From an uncultured Lachnospiraceae bacterium (lineage in GTDB: Bacteria > Bacillota > Clostridia > Lachnospirales > Lachnospiraceae): DNA of 64,000 nucleotides. Both the position numbers and the translations under genes were made by a program. Location: positions 1-64,000 of the forward strand of contig CAJTXN010000002.1 of NCBI GenBank assembly GCA_910583605.1, given 5' to 3'. Shown here piece after piece: positions 15,265-24,118 of this stretch. The notes below the pieces were generated by a model. The model was given only the letters and a program-made list of their open reading frames with translations. It had not been told where the DNA came from and did not search any database. Positions within the stretch are counted from its first letter, which is position 1. Every line of letters begins with the position of its first letter.

Positions 15265-17853
15265 GTGATAACTTTTAATAATGTAAATAAAATATATGAT
15301 AACGGAATGGAACAGGTAAAGGCACTGAATGATGTTAATATTGAATTTGGCGATGAAGGTATGGCTTTTATTTTGGGAAAGAGCGGAAGCGGAAAAACTA
15401 CGTTGCTGAATATGGTTACAGGGCTGGATTTTTGTAATGAAGGAAAAGTAACAATTAATAAAGAAGATTGGTCGATTAAGACAGAAAAGGATTGTGATAT
15501 ATTCAGGGCTGAAAATATTGGAATTGTGTTTCAGGAATATAATTTAATTGATGATCTGGACGTATTTAATAATATAGAATTTCCGCTAAAATTAATTCGG
15601 ATGACGAAAGAGGAAAGAAAAAAGAAAGTAGTAAATACTCTGAAGTATGTCGGTATTGAAGAATTAGCAAATCGTAAAATCACCGAATTAAGCGGCGGAC
15701 AGAGACAAAGAGTTGCCATTGCAAGAGCAATCGTGAAAAATCCAAGAATAATTGTTGCGGATGAACCAACAGGAAATTTGGATGAAAAAACGACAGAAAG
15801 TATATTTAAACTTTTGAAGCAGATTTCAAAAAACTGTTTGGTGATTGTTGTTACACATGATATAGAATCAGCTCAGAAGTATGCAGACTGTATTTTCAAT
15901 ATTGCAGATGGTAAAGTAGAAAGCGGGAATACTGTAAAACAGAACTATTATGAAGTAGAAATTACAGATAAGATAAAAGAGAATTCCATTCAGGTCCGGG
16001 AGTGTAAAAAAGAAATCGTTTTACTGAAATTGCAGGAGCTAATAAGGAATGCATTGGAAACAGAACAGGAATGCAGTATGCAGGTTCATATAAAAAGGAA
16101 ATCTGCTGTTTCAGAAAAGGACAACAGCATACAACGTGAGAGGACGGAAGATTTATCTTTCGGCAATTTAAGTTCCGAAACAGAATTAATCCGGTTATCA
16201 AATAAAGATATCCTGGATTATGCAGTGAATATAATAAATTGCAGGATAATCCGTTTTCTGGTGACTTTGGTCATGTTTACATTAACAACTTTGTTGTTTG
16301 GAATTACAATTATTTTAACCTCATATCGAAATGATATTACAATATTAAACTATTTAAAACAATATGATGTGAAATATCATGCGGTAGGAAAAAATGTAAG
16401 TTATGAAAATGAATTTGCAGTTCTGCTGGAAAAATTGTTAGTGTCAGGAAATGAAGTATATGATCAGCTGCATGAGAACTTTCCAAAAGAAAGAATAGAA
16501 TCCAGAAAGTATAATATGAAATTATATGATATGGAAGAGGATGAATACGTAATGGGGCCGACGGATGTAACAATAACATTTTCAGATGATGATCATTACA
16601 GGCCCGGATGTTTGGAGGGGGTAATGCCTTCAAAAGAGAATGAAATAGCATTGACGGATTATTTATGTAATGAACTTGGATTTGCCGGGAAAGCAGTAGG
16701 ACAGGAGATTTATTTAGAAGGGAATAAAATGACTGTTGTAGGCGTGGTTAAGACCGATTATAAGGAATATAATATTCAGGAAAAAATGGCAACCGGTATG
16801 CTCAGTGAATTTGCACATTATAAAATCCAATATGAGTATAATATTGGTTATGCAGACAGTTCTTATGTAGAGAAAAGAAAAAATGAGGTATCTCCGATAC
16901 AGCTATTAGCGGGAAATTTTTTTATTTCAGACAGGGTTGTGTCCTATTTGGAACAAAGTCTCGGTTATTGTTCTGCAAAATACATTTCAAATGAACATAT
17001 GATTGCCGGCAGACTGCCAAAACAGGAACATGAAATAGTGATCAGCACTACAACAGTTACAAATTTTGGGTTGGATATTAATACCGTTTGTGGAAGCAAA
17101 TATTTTTTTAGAGATATATATGATGATACATATGGAAAGTACTATGATGATTATTTGAATTTATTTGATTATTTCCCGGAGGGAGTAGAAATTGTTGGTG
17201 TATATAGTATAGATAATATTAGTGATGAGATGATACTAAAATCAGATGTATTGTTACAGGAAAATATGTATGAGAAAATTGGAACAGATTATTATAATAA
17301 GTATTTTTATGATGAATATACTATCTATACATCTGAAACATATTATCAATCAGATATTAAGATATTTGAAAATTTTAAATTCAGTATGCAGGAACCTTCC
17401 ATAAAGAAAATAAATGAATTTGACAGATTGATAAAAGAAAACAAAATATATCTGTGGGCAATTTTGATGATATTGCTCATCGTAACAGTATTTATGTTTA
17501 TATCCAGTATTACATTCAGTATACGGGATAATATGAAAAAAATAGGAATCTTTCGGGCGATTGGTGTCACAAGACGGGATACGTTGAAGATATTTATATT
17601 TGAAGCGTTGCTGTTGGAACTTACAGGAATTGCAGCGGCAGTAATATTGTGCTGTATCACTGTAAATCGGATCAATAAAATTTATATGATTCAATTACTT
17701 GAAAATAAATTCCGGTTGTTATTTATCAATTGGCAGGTTTTAGGAGTGGTATTGGCAATCGTATTTGTGATTGGCCTCTTTACTGCAGTTTTACCAATTT
17801 ATCAATTTTCAAAGATGAAACCGGTAAATCTTTTAAATCATAATAAATCATAA
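15265..17853 (+). CDS. fused ABC transporter ATPase-FtsX permease
   Basis: An 862-residue single-chain half transporter. Residues 1-215 are an ATPase with Walker A GKSGSGKTT, Q-loop FQEYNLIDDL, signature LSGGQRQR, Walker B IIVADEPTGNLDE and H-loop VTHD. A linker is followed by a membrane segment (about 320-345), an extracytoplasmic domain of about 380 residues, then three membrane segments in an FtsX domain (about 728-855) ending in ISxIxP-like LPIYQFSKMKPVNLL. The layout matches MacB. The GTG start has AAGGAG 14 bases upstream, a long gap. It follows the broken paralogue by about 40 bases. Cargo is unknown; export of, or resistance to, the island's product is plausible. Confidence 0.85.
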   Translation: MITFNNVNKIYDNGMEQVKALNDVNIEFGDEGMAFILGKSGSGKTTLLNMVTGLDFCNEGKVTINKEDWSIKTEKDCDIFRAENIGIVFQEYNLIDDLDVFNNIEFPLKLIRMTKEERKKKVVNTLKYVGIEELANRKITELSGGQRQRVAIARAIVKNPRIIVADEPTGNLDEKTTESIFKLLKQISKNCLVIVVTHDIESAQKYADCIFNIADGKVESGNTVKQNYYEVEITDKIKENSIQVRECKKEIVLLKLQELIRNALETEQECSMQVHIKRKSAVSEKDNSIQRERTEDLSFGNLSSETELIRLSNKDILDYAVNIINCRIIRFLVTLVMFTLTTLLFGITIILTSYRNDITILNYLKQYDVKYHAVGKNVSYENEFAVLLEKLLVSGNEVYDQLHENFPKERIESRKYNMKLYDMEEDEYVMGPTDVTITFSDDDHYRPGCLEGVMPSKENEIALTDYLCNELGFAGKAVGQEIYLEGNKMTVVGVVKTDYKEYNIQEKMATGMLSEFAHYKIQYEYNIGYADSSYVEKRKNEVSPIQLLAGNFFISDRVVSYLEQSLGYCSAKYISNEHMIAGRLPKQEHEIVISTTTVTNFGLDINTVCGSKYFFRDIYDDTYGKYYDDYLNLFDYFPEGVEIVGVYSIDNISDEMILKSDVLLQENMYEKIGTDYYNKYFYDEYTIYTSETYYQSDIKIFENFKFSMQEPSIKKINEFDRLIKENKIYLWAILMILLIVTVFMFISSITFSIRDNMKKIGIFRAIGVTRRDTLKIFIFEALLLELTGIAAAVILCCITVNRINKIYMIQLLENKFRLLFINWQVLGVVLAIVFVIGLFTAVLPIYQFSKMKPVNLLNHNKS

Positions 17854-17897
17854 CATATTCTGCAAGGAGAAATTAACATAATGAATCATCAGAGAAT

Positions 17898-18386
17898 ATG
17901 AGGATAAGAAGCATGAAGAAACATATTTTATTAACAGGTATGGTTTTAATTTCAATCATCATTATAATTGGAATTATCCTGATTCCGGCAAAAACAAAAA
18001 TGAATCTGCAATCCGAAAATATTGTATGTATACGCATAGAAAATTACAACAAAAGCGTTGATATTACGGAACCGTCGGAAATAGAGAAAATTATCGGTTT
18101 ACTCAATACGCTTTCGTTTAAGAAAAAGCATCCGTATAAAAAATATTTAGATATCCTGACCGGAAAAGATAAAGGCTTTATCAGTGAAAATATCTATCGG
18201 ATTTCACTGTTTACGGAAAAACGGGAGCATTATGTTTATCGGGACGGATGGAAACGGATTTTACTCAGTATGAATGGAACGGAGCTTTGCATAAATTCTG
18301 TGGATTATTGTCTGACAAGGAAAAATACATTAAATTTTCAGGGTTATTTGAAAAAAAGATCAGAAGATTCTCAGGAATCTGATTAA
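17898..18386 (+). CDS. small membrane-anchored protein of unknown function
   Basis: Up to 162 residues; the in-frame ATG at 17913 (157 residues) has a weak AGGATAAG upstream and may be the true start. One membrane segment (IIIIIGIILIP, about residues 12-29) is followed by an outer domain of about 130 residues that resembles no family I know. Upstream, a six-codon open frame at 17881-17901 with a strong AAGGAG site ends in TGA overlapping the ATG at 17898, so translation may be coupled to it. It sits between the fused ABC transporter and the adenylating enzyme and is probably in the same transcript. Confidence 0.6.
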   Translation: MRIRSMKKHILLTGMVLISIIIIIGIILIPAKTKMNLQSENIVCIRIENYNKSVDITEPSEIEKIIGLLNTLSFKKKHPYKKYLDILTGKDKGFISENIYRISLFTEKREHYVYRDGWKRILLSMNGTELCINSVDYCLTRKNTLNFQGYLKKRSEDSQESD

Positions 18387-18419
18387 AAATAATTAACAAA
18401 AGAGAAAGGGTTATTAATT

Positions 18420-19649
18420 ATGGATTCGTTAACCAAAATCATAAGTCATGCGTACAAAAATTCGCTGTTGTATCAGCAAAAGAAACCGGAGCGGTATGAA
18501 GAATCAAAGGAACCGGATATTACGGAATTTCCCATCATTCAGAAACAGGATTTATTTCATAACGTTCCGGCAGAAATTATGGATTATGTTATGGGACGTA
18601 TTCCGGAAGAGGAAGTGGTTCAAATGAGTACCTCCGGTTCCACCGGAATCTGTCTGCCTGTTTTATGGCACAAAAATGATTACCGGCGTTCCATGGCGCC
18701 GCTTTGGATGCTTCGGAAGAAATACTACAATATCAGTCCAAATGATAAACTCTGCTATTTTTATACCATCCGGGAGGACGGTGAAAGGGATCCTGTATAT
18801 GAGTTCAGAAATCAGACCCTTGGTTTCTCAAAATGCTCACTGGATGAAGAACGGATTTATAACATATATCAGATGATATTGGATTTTGGACCAAAGTGGA
18901 TGCTGTTACAACCCAGTATGGCAGAATTGTTGTTGGAAGCGGCGCAGAAATTTGGTCTGCCTCCCGTGAAAGGATTAGAGTATATCGAATTTTCGGGAGA
19001 AATGCTGTTTCAGGAATTAAGAGAGCGGGTGAAACGGTTTTTCGGCTGTCAGGTTAGTGATCAGTACGGAAGCAACGAGGTAAATTCCATTGCATTGGAA
19101 TGTCCCCATGGAAATAAGCATTGTATTGGCAGCAATGTGTATGTAGAGATAACAGATGAAAAAGGGAAAGTGATTTCTGATGACTCTGAGGGGGAAATTA
19201 TTGTAACTTCCCTGAATAACCGGATTATGCCCTTTGTCAGATACCGTATCGGGGACAGGGGCAGAATCCGGCATGATATAAAATGTTCCTGCGGAAACAG
19301 GAATCCCGTGCTGGAACTTACCATGGGAAGAAGCAATGATTCCATCCGGACAAGACAGGGAAGAAAGATAAACCCATATATATTTGTACATGCCGTGGAG
19401 GCCATTAATTGCAGTTATGATGACGTCATAAAACAGTTTCAGGTGGTTCAGAGAGACTATAACAGGTTTCGGGTATTGCTGCGGATTGATGATCATTCCG
19501 TAAAAGAAGATATTGAAGAATTGTTTGTGAGATATATTCTGGAGCCGGAATTGAAACAGGCAGAGTATGAGTTTATATACAGTGATTCCTTTATAAACGG
19601 GGATGGAAGAAAATTACGTTATTTTACCAATGATATGGAAAGGGAGTAG
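18420..19649 (+). CDS. PaaK-like adenylate-forming enzyme (acyl/aminoacyl-AMP ligase)
   Basis: A 409-residue member of the ANL adenylating superfamily nearest to phenylacetate-CoA ligase (PaaK) types. Visible motifs are the P-loop STSGSTG, DQYGSNE (the A5-like QYGSxE), EGEIIVTSL, RYRIGDRG (A7-like) and the Cys-rich CSCGNRNPVLE block seen in PaaK relatives, then a C-terminal subdomain ending in GDGRKLRYF. It should activate a carboxylic acid with ATP. Because an acyl carrier protein gene follows immediately, the activated acid is probably loaded onto that carrier rather than onto CoA. Substrate cannot be read. AAAGGG precedes the ATG. It opens the biosynthetic cluster that ends at 25505. Confidence 0.82.
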   Translation: MDSLTKIISHAYKNSLLYQQKKPERYEESKEPDITEFPIIQKQDLFHNVPAEIMDYVMGRIPEEEVVQMSTSGSTGICLPVLWHKNDYRRSMAPLWMLRKKYYNISPNDKLCYFYTIREDGERDPVYEFRNQTLGFSKCSLDEERIYNIYQMILDFGPKWMLLQPSMAELLLEAAQKFGLPPVKGLEYIEFSGEMLFQELRERVKRFFGCQVSDQYGSNEVNSIALECPHGNKHCIGSNVYVEITDEKGKVISDDSEGEIIVTSLNNRIMPFVRYRIGDRGRIRHDIKCSCGNRNPVLELTMGRSNDSIRTRQGRKINPYIFVHAVEAINCSYDDVIKQFQVVQRDYNRFRVLLRIDDHSVKEDIEELFVRYILEPELKQAEYEFIYSDSFINGDGRKLRYFTNDMERE

Positions 19650-19653
19650 GATT

Positions 19654-19908
19654 ATGCAATATACATATGAAGAAATCAAAGAGGAAATTATTAAAATAAT
19701 CAGAGAGGAAATCGGATGGAATGATAATGGCTGTGCCTTTGGGGAAGAAACAAGGCTGATTGAAGATCTGGAACTGGATTCCGTTATGATCGTGCAATTG
19801 ATCGTAGCAGTTGAGGAAAAGTTTCAGATAGAATTCAGCGATTCGGAGGATTTATTAAAATGTCTGGAGACCATTGGAAGTCTGGCGGAATGGATTATGA
19901 AGTTATAA
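19654..19908 (+). CDS. acyl carrier protein 1 of the island cluster
   Basis: An 84-residue acidic, helical protein with the carrier-protein signature LELDSVMIVQL; Ser43 is the expected 4'-phosphopantetheine attachment site. Helix II and the FSDSEDLLKCLETIGSLAEWI tail are typical. Length is normal for a free-standing carrier. I use the ATG just after the ligase stop (GGGAGTAGG upstream); an earlier in-frame codon inside the ligase gene is not convincing. It lies one base after the ligase gene, so the two are surely co-expressed. No phosphopantetheinyl transferase is in the window, so activation must use one encoded elsewhere. Confidence 0.88.
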   Translation: MQYTYEEIKEEIIKIIREEIGWNDNGCAFGEETRLIEDLELDSVMIVQLIVAVEEKFQIEFSDSEDLLKCLETIGSLAEWIMKL

Positions 19909-20090
19909 GTGTTCCGGAACAATCGAAAAAAGTTGTAATTGATAATGTTGAGATAAAATATTGGGAAGATACAAATTCTGATAATACTGAAGCAACTATT
20001 CAGCCGGTATATGAATTTACCGGTAAGTCATATGGAGAAGACGAAAAGTATTTAGGAGAAGTAAAAATTGTTGAGTCTGTCATTGAATGA
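19890..20090 (+). pseudogene. short C-terminal remnant of an unidentified protein
   Basis: A frame of about 66 codons from an ATG inside the 3' end of the carrier protein gene. The translated text (DNVEIKYWEDT, then IQPVYEFTG and YLGEVKIVESVIE) looks like the natural C-terminal end of a larger secreted or membrane protein and not a complete product; it lacks any ribosome binding site. A remnant joined to the carrier gene by deletion is the simplest reading. A genuine small protein is possible but less likely. Confidence 0.4.
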
Positions 20091-20173
20091 AACTTTTAAT
20101 TTTTCAACTATGCTGAGTAAAATTAAGTAATGACGGATAACAATAATAATTTAATAATGGGATTATGAACACC

Positions 20174-20248
20174 TGAATGGGTAAATCCTTCAAAAAAAAA
20201 TTATTATATCAAATTACATATGAGAGTCAAAATCAAGTAACCCATTCA
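20174..20248 (+). repeat. spaced inverted repeat in the intergenic region
   Basis: TGAATGGGT (20174-20182) and ACCCATTCA (20240-20248) are perfect 9-base inverted repeats separated by 57 bases of AT-rich sequence, in the 200-base gap before the lipoprotein gene. Function unknown; possible operator or chance. Confidence 0.35.
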
Positions 20249-20299
20249 ATGGACGATTGATAATGGATTAATATAAAATTTATATTAGGAGCTAATGAG

Positions 20300-20914
20300 A
20301 TGAAAATAAAGCGAAAAATAATAAGTCTGATTATAATTATATTTTCAATAATGTTATGCATTTCCGGATGCCAGAAAAAAGAGTCTGACCAGAGAGATAC
20401 AGAAGATGTAACTGAGGAAGGAAAGATCTGGGGAGTCGATTCATATGATTCATATGTAAAAAGGATAAATGAAACATATGATACAGACATTGTAATATAT
20501 GGTGAAGCCCTTCCATTTAAAGAAAATCTGGAATATAGAAAAATTGATGAAATCAGTGATGACAATTTAAAGGAAGACCATGCGTATGAATACATTATTA
20601 TTAATGATTTAAACGATACTTTGAATCTAAGCAAAAAGGATATTGAGGTGTTGAAAAAACATGTTATTGATGGTAAAACAAATCTAATTTATCTGGGGGA
20701 AGAGCAATATGATACGTTAAGGAAACATGGTTTTTATGAGAAAGAGAAAAAAGATGGAGACCTAGGTTTTGCTTATCTTCATATGCATTCCGAGGTTTTC
20801 CAAAAGGAAGCTCTATGGTCCCGGGATGACAAACGGCTGTCCGGGAAATATTGGGAAAATAATCTTTGTGTAAATGTGCTGCAGTTTATAGATTTTGTGT
20901 TATACGAGCCTTGA
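20300..20914 (+). CDS. lipoprotein member of the three-copy paralogue family
   Basis: A 204-residue protein with a lipoprotein signal: hydrophobic stretch followed by the lipobox CISGC, so Cys23 is probably lipidated and the protein anchored outside the membrane. The mature domain is homologous to those at 14007 and 14625 (TDIVIYGE, YEYIIINDLNDT, EVLKKHV, EEQYDTL, LWSRDDKRLSG), but the anchor differs: lipid here, membrane helix there. AGGAG nine bases before the ATG fixes the start. It lies between the first carrier protein gene and the BtrH-like genes, inside the biosynthetic cluster, which suggests that the family belongs to the island's function. Confidence 0.72.
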   Translation: MKIKRKIISLIIIIFSIMLCISGCQKKESDQRDTEDVTEEGKIWGVDSYDSYVKRINETYDTDIVIYGEALPFKENLEYRKIDEISDDNLKEDHAYEYIIINDLNDTLNLSKKDIEVLKKHVIDGKTNLIYLGEEQYDTLRKHGFYEKEKKDGDLGFAYLHMHSEVFQKEALWSRDDKRLSGKYWENNLCVNVLQFIDFVLYEP

Positions 20915-20977
20915 AAGTAATAGAGATGATTCCATCGTTCTGGAACAGGAAAGAAAAATTAGGAAGGATAATAGAAT

Positions 20978-21439
20978 ATGGAGAAGAAAAAAATAAATAA
21001 AAAAACGGTTACAACAGTGATGATCGTTCTGGGAATAATCGTATTTCCTTTAATAGCATGGAAATTTTTTGACGACAGTAAATCTTTGCATACATGGATA
21101 GCACAACTGGACATAGAAGATACTTCTACGAAAGTTTTTTGCAATGGAATTGAACTACCGCAAAAAGAAAAAGCAGAATTTATAAATATGTTAAAGAAAA
21201 TACCGGCAAAAAATTTGAAAAAATCCAATACATCTGATGAGACAACACCGGATTATTTTTTTGATGTTACAGATGGTAAAACAACTTATACGATTATGGA
21301 CCAGGTTTCCAAAGGGGGAAATGCATTTATATGTGGAAAACAAAGCAGCGGAAAGGGCTGGTATATAAAAGATAGTCATATAAGGGAGGTTATGGATCAG
21401 ATTTATGAAAATATTGTAAAACAAAAAGATAAGTATTAA
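20978..21439 (+). CDS. small membrane-anchored protein of unknown function
   Basis: A 153-residue protein with a lysine-rich N-terminus, one membrane segment (about residues 10-29) and a soluble outer domain of about 120 residues. No family is recognised. Overall plan resembles the protein at 17898, but I see no clear sequence match. AGGAAGG before the ATG supports the start. It is 19 bases upstream of the first BtrH-like gene and appears to be part of that transcript. Confidence 0.62.
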   Translation: MEKKKINKKTVTTVMIVLGIIVFPLIAWKFFDDSKSLHTWIAQLDIEDTSTKVFCNGIELPQKEKAEFINMLKKIPAKNLKKSNTSDETTPDYFFDVTDGKTTYTIMDQVSKGGNAFICGKQSSGKGWYIKDSHIREVMDQIYENIVKQKDKY

Positions 21440-21458
21440 GGTAAAGGAACACATACAA

Positions 21459-23036
21459 ATGATTTCAAATCAAATAAAACAATTAAATATATATGATATT
21501 CCCTGTGATTACGATTATGATGTGATCAATTGTTTTGAGCATCCCATTGCTGCAATTCTGAATTATTTTGACCGGAGGTATACAAATCATTATCTGGCGC
21601 TGGCAAAATTCCGGGGCGTGTATACACAGGGAAATGTGCGGAAACTGGTATTGCGGGAAACGGAATCATTATTCGGAATTTCAGTCCAGGAAACGGGAAA
21701 ATTAAGTTATAAGATGCTCATGAAGTCCGTTGATGAACAGACGCCTTTACTGGCAGGGGTAAATCTGAAACAGTTATTTTACAGTGAACATTATAAAAAT
21801 AAAAACTGGGGACACTGGCTGTTAGTAAAAGGATATGACCGGAACCGGGATTTAACGGCGGTATTGGATAATACCCAGCTGGAGCAGAGCGGACATGGAT
21901 ATGAAACATTTCCGCTGCCATATGAAATATTAAAAAAAGCCAATGATGATTATAAAAAAGTATTCGGAAAAGAATATGCGGGTCTTCTGTTTCGAAAAGA
22001 GCGGGAGATAAGCCCGGTTCATGTCCTGAAGCATTTATTAACCGAGTATGAATGCCTGGATTTGACTGAGACAAATAATTACAAACAAATGGAACTGCTG
22101 GCAGCGTTCCGGAACTTAATCAATGAAGATAATAAAAATATTGATATTGATTATTATGGCAATGAGTTAAAAAAGAAACTGCTCAATGTAAATAAATACA
22201 GGAAACTGTTTCAGACGGAGATGGAAGGTTTTATGGAGCAATACGGATATGAATCGGAAAAAATAGCAGAATTCAAAACTAAATGTATGGAACTGAATAA
22301 TTTATGGGAGTTGTTTCTGTTAAGAAAAATTGCGGAATCCGTCCGGGGACGGTATCTGGATATAGAGACAGATTCGCTGATCATAGATAAAGAAAGGCAG
22401 ATACAGCGCCTGCTGAATCAGTTCCGGCAGTATATGGACAATGAAATCAGTGATGATGGAAATTTCATATCACCGGATGGAATACATGGTGAAAAAACAG
22501 CCGATATATCTTATCCAGCAGAACATAACGAAGATGGTATTATAACGGAAAATGATTCCGGACTGGTATTTCATTTTCGTGGGAAGAAAACCTGTAACTG
22601 GTGGGATACAGATGAAGCGCCGAAGATTCTTCTGTTCTCTGCACCGGGGACACAGACGTTTGAAATCCGAACCGTGATAACTGTTGACCGGGAACAGAAT
22701 GCAAAAAACCATGAGGCCGGTATTTTTATCAGGAACCCAAACACTGGTGAAAGCCTGATCCTTGGTATGGAAAATGAAGAAAATATTGTTTTGGATGAAA
22801 TAGGAGTTACCGGCCATAAATTATATATGGGAAAAATGGAAGAGTATTCCCTGTTCCTGCAGTATAAGGCAGGGATATTAGAAGGCGGTCTGTATCTTTC
22901 CGGAGAGAAAAAAGTATTATTTACTTCCGAATACGGAGCAGTGGAGGACTGGGAAGCAGGGCTGGTATGCAAGACCTGGGGAACCGGAGGTAATCTGAAA
23001 GTAACTTTCAGGGATATCAGATATGACAGAAGATAA
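21459..23036 (+). CDS. BtrH/C39-like protein with C-terminal beta-sandwich
   Basis: A 525-residue protein. The N-terminal 180 residues resemble the BtrH N-terminal domain, a papain/C39-like fold that in butirosin synthesis moves an acyl group from a carrier protein to its acceptor. A catalytic-like triad is visible: Cys25 in VINCFEHPIAAILNYF, His119 in NWGHWLLVKGYD and Asp137 in AVLDNTQ. A helical region (about 190-345) follows, and residues 360-525 look like a DUF1349/concanavalin-like beta-sandwich (TCNWWDTDEAP, EAGIFIRNP). No signal peptide, so it acts in the cytoplasm. The context of carrier proteins and activating enzymes supports a transferase or cyclising role, which is inference. Confidence 0.7.
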   Translation: MISNQIKQLNIYDIPCDYDYDVINCFEHPIAAILNYFDRRYTNHYLALAKFRGVYTQGNVRKLVLRETESLFGISVQETGKLSYKMLMKSVDEQTPLLAGVNLKQLFYSEHYKNKNWGHWLLVKGYDRNRDLTAVLDNTQLEQSGHGYETFPLPYEILKKANDDYKKVFGKEYAGLLFRKEREISPVHVLKHLLTEYECLDLTETNNYKQMELLAAFRNLINEDNKNIDIDYYGNELKKKLLNVNKYRKLFQTEMEGFMEQYGYESEKIAEFKTKCMELNNLWELFLLRKIAESVRGRYLDIETDSLIIDKERQIQRLLNQFRQYMDNEISDDGNFISPDGIHGEKTADISYPAEHNEDGIITENDSGLVFHFRGKKTCNWWDTDEAPKILLFSAPGTQTFEIRTVITVDREQNAKNHEAGIFIRNPNTGESLILGMENEENIVLDEIGVTGHKLYMGKMEEYSLFLQYKAGILEGGLYLSGEKKVLFTSEYGAVEDWEAGLVCKTWGTGGNLKVTFRDIRYDRR

Positions 23037-24066
23037 AAGTAAAAAACATTTTAGAAAAAGAGGGCAATGTTCTATGGAGCGGAACAATTATCATACCAGG
23101 GCAGGCATTGAGTGTCTGAATTGTTGTATTTATAATTATCTGTCAAATGAAAATCAGGCAATTTCCAAAAGCGATATTTTTTTTTCCGGCGGCGGTTATG
23201 AAATCTGCTACTCCTGGGGGAACGGCCATAAGATTAAGTCTGGTCAGAATCGTTCCAATCTGCAGTTTATCCGTACATATTTAGAAGGGAGTATGATCGA
23301 TAATGTATTGGAAACTCATGAAGGTGAAATGAAAGCCTTTCTCAAAGAGGCGCTTTGGAACGGCAGGCGGCTGATTATAAATGTTTCCGGTTCGGGGCTG
23401 CCATATAATAAGGCATTTGACAGGAATCAGACAGTATCACATTTTATTAATTTAATTGGTATCAATACGGAAAAAAATCTGGTCAAAATCAGTGACGGTT
23501 GTATGCCGGCGGTGGGAGGCGGCTGTTATGAAGATTGGATGGATATGGATGCGCTGACGGAGAATTGGCAGATGATGAATGGAAGGTATATTGAAATTAA
23601 CTATAAACACCCGGATATCCGTACGATCAAAGAGACTGCATATAAAAATATGAGAAAAGGGATAAAAAAATATCTTCATAAAGATAAGGCATGGTTTTGT
23701 AGCCGTGTAGGAGGACATCAGGCCATATTGAGATTGTTTGAAGATATAAAAGTGATGATTGAAAGTAATACGAAAAACAGTCTGGAAATCATACGGGATA
23801 TCAATCAGCAGTTAAGAGTGGAGGGATATCTCAGTTCCAAAGAATTTCTGTTGGAGAAAATACAGGAAATGGGATGCAGAGAGGAATTAGCCGCTTCCTA
23901 TCAGCATATAATCCGTGAATATGATATGATTTGTTTAAATGTAATGAAGTCAGTAATCAAAAAGAAACCGGAGGATATGGAAGTATTGATTCATCAAATT
24001 CAACATTCCGTTCAGGAGGAAAATAAAATATTAAAAGAAGTTTTACAGAATGTATTACCTTTTTGA
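23023..24066 (+). CDS. second BtrH/C39-like Cys-His-Asp protein
   Basis: A 347-residue cytoplasmic protein whose first 160 residues carry a C39/BtrH-like arrangement: a Cys cluster (Cys31, Cys34, Cys35 in GIECLNCCIYNYL), His140 in TVSHFINLIGI and Asp158 in KISDGC. The remaining 180 residues are mainly helical. It is a distant relative of the preceding protein without the beta-sandwich. The ATG overlaps the previous gene by 14 bases; an ATG at 23074 (330 residues) with AGAGGG upstream is an alternative start. Adjacent duplication followed by divergence suggests two successive transfer steps, or a heteromer, in the pathway. Confidence 0.65.
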   Translation: MTEDKSKKHFRKRGQCSMERNNYHTRAGIECLNCCIYNYLSNENQAISKSDIFFSGGGYEICYSWGNGHKIKSGQNRSNLQFIRTYLEGSMIDNVLETHEGEMKAFLKEALWNGRRLIINVSGSGLPYNKAFDRNQTVSHFINLIGINTEKNLVKISDGCMPAVGGGCYEDWMDMDALTENWQMMNGRYIEINYKHPDIRTIKETAYKNMRKGIKKYLHKDKAWFCSRVGGHQAILRLFEDIKVMIESNTKNSLEIIRDINQQLRVEGYLSSKEFLLEKIQEMGCREELAASYQHIIREYDMICLNVMKSVIKKKPEDMEVLIHQIQHSVQEENKILKEVLQNVLPF

Positions 24067-24118
24067 GTAAATTTTATTATTATACGAAAGCAAAAGAGAA
24101 AAGTGAAGTGAAAACCAT

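Noticed and set aside
22470..22972. Long minus-strand open frames inside the BtrH-like gene and in many other genes (for example 4987-5607, 41348-42211, 51671-52300).
   Set aside because: They are mirror frames of clearly coding + strand genes, lack ribosome binding sites and show no family motifs.
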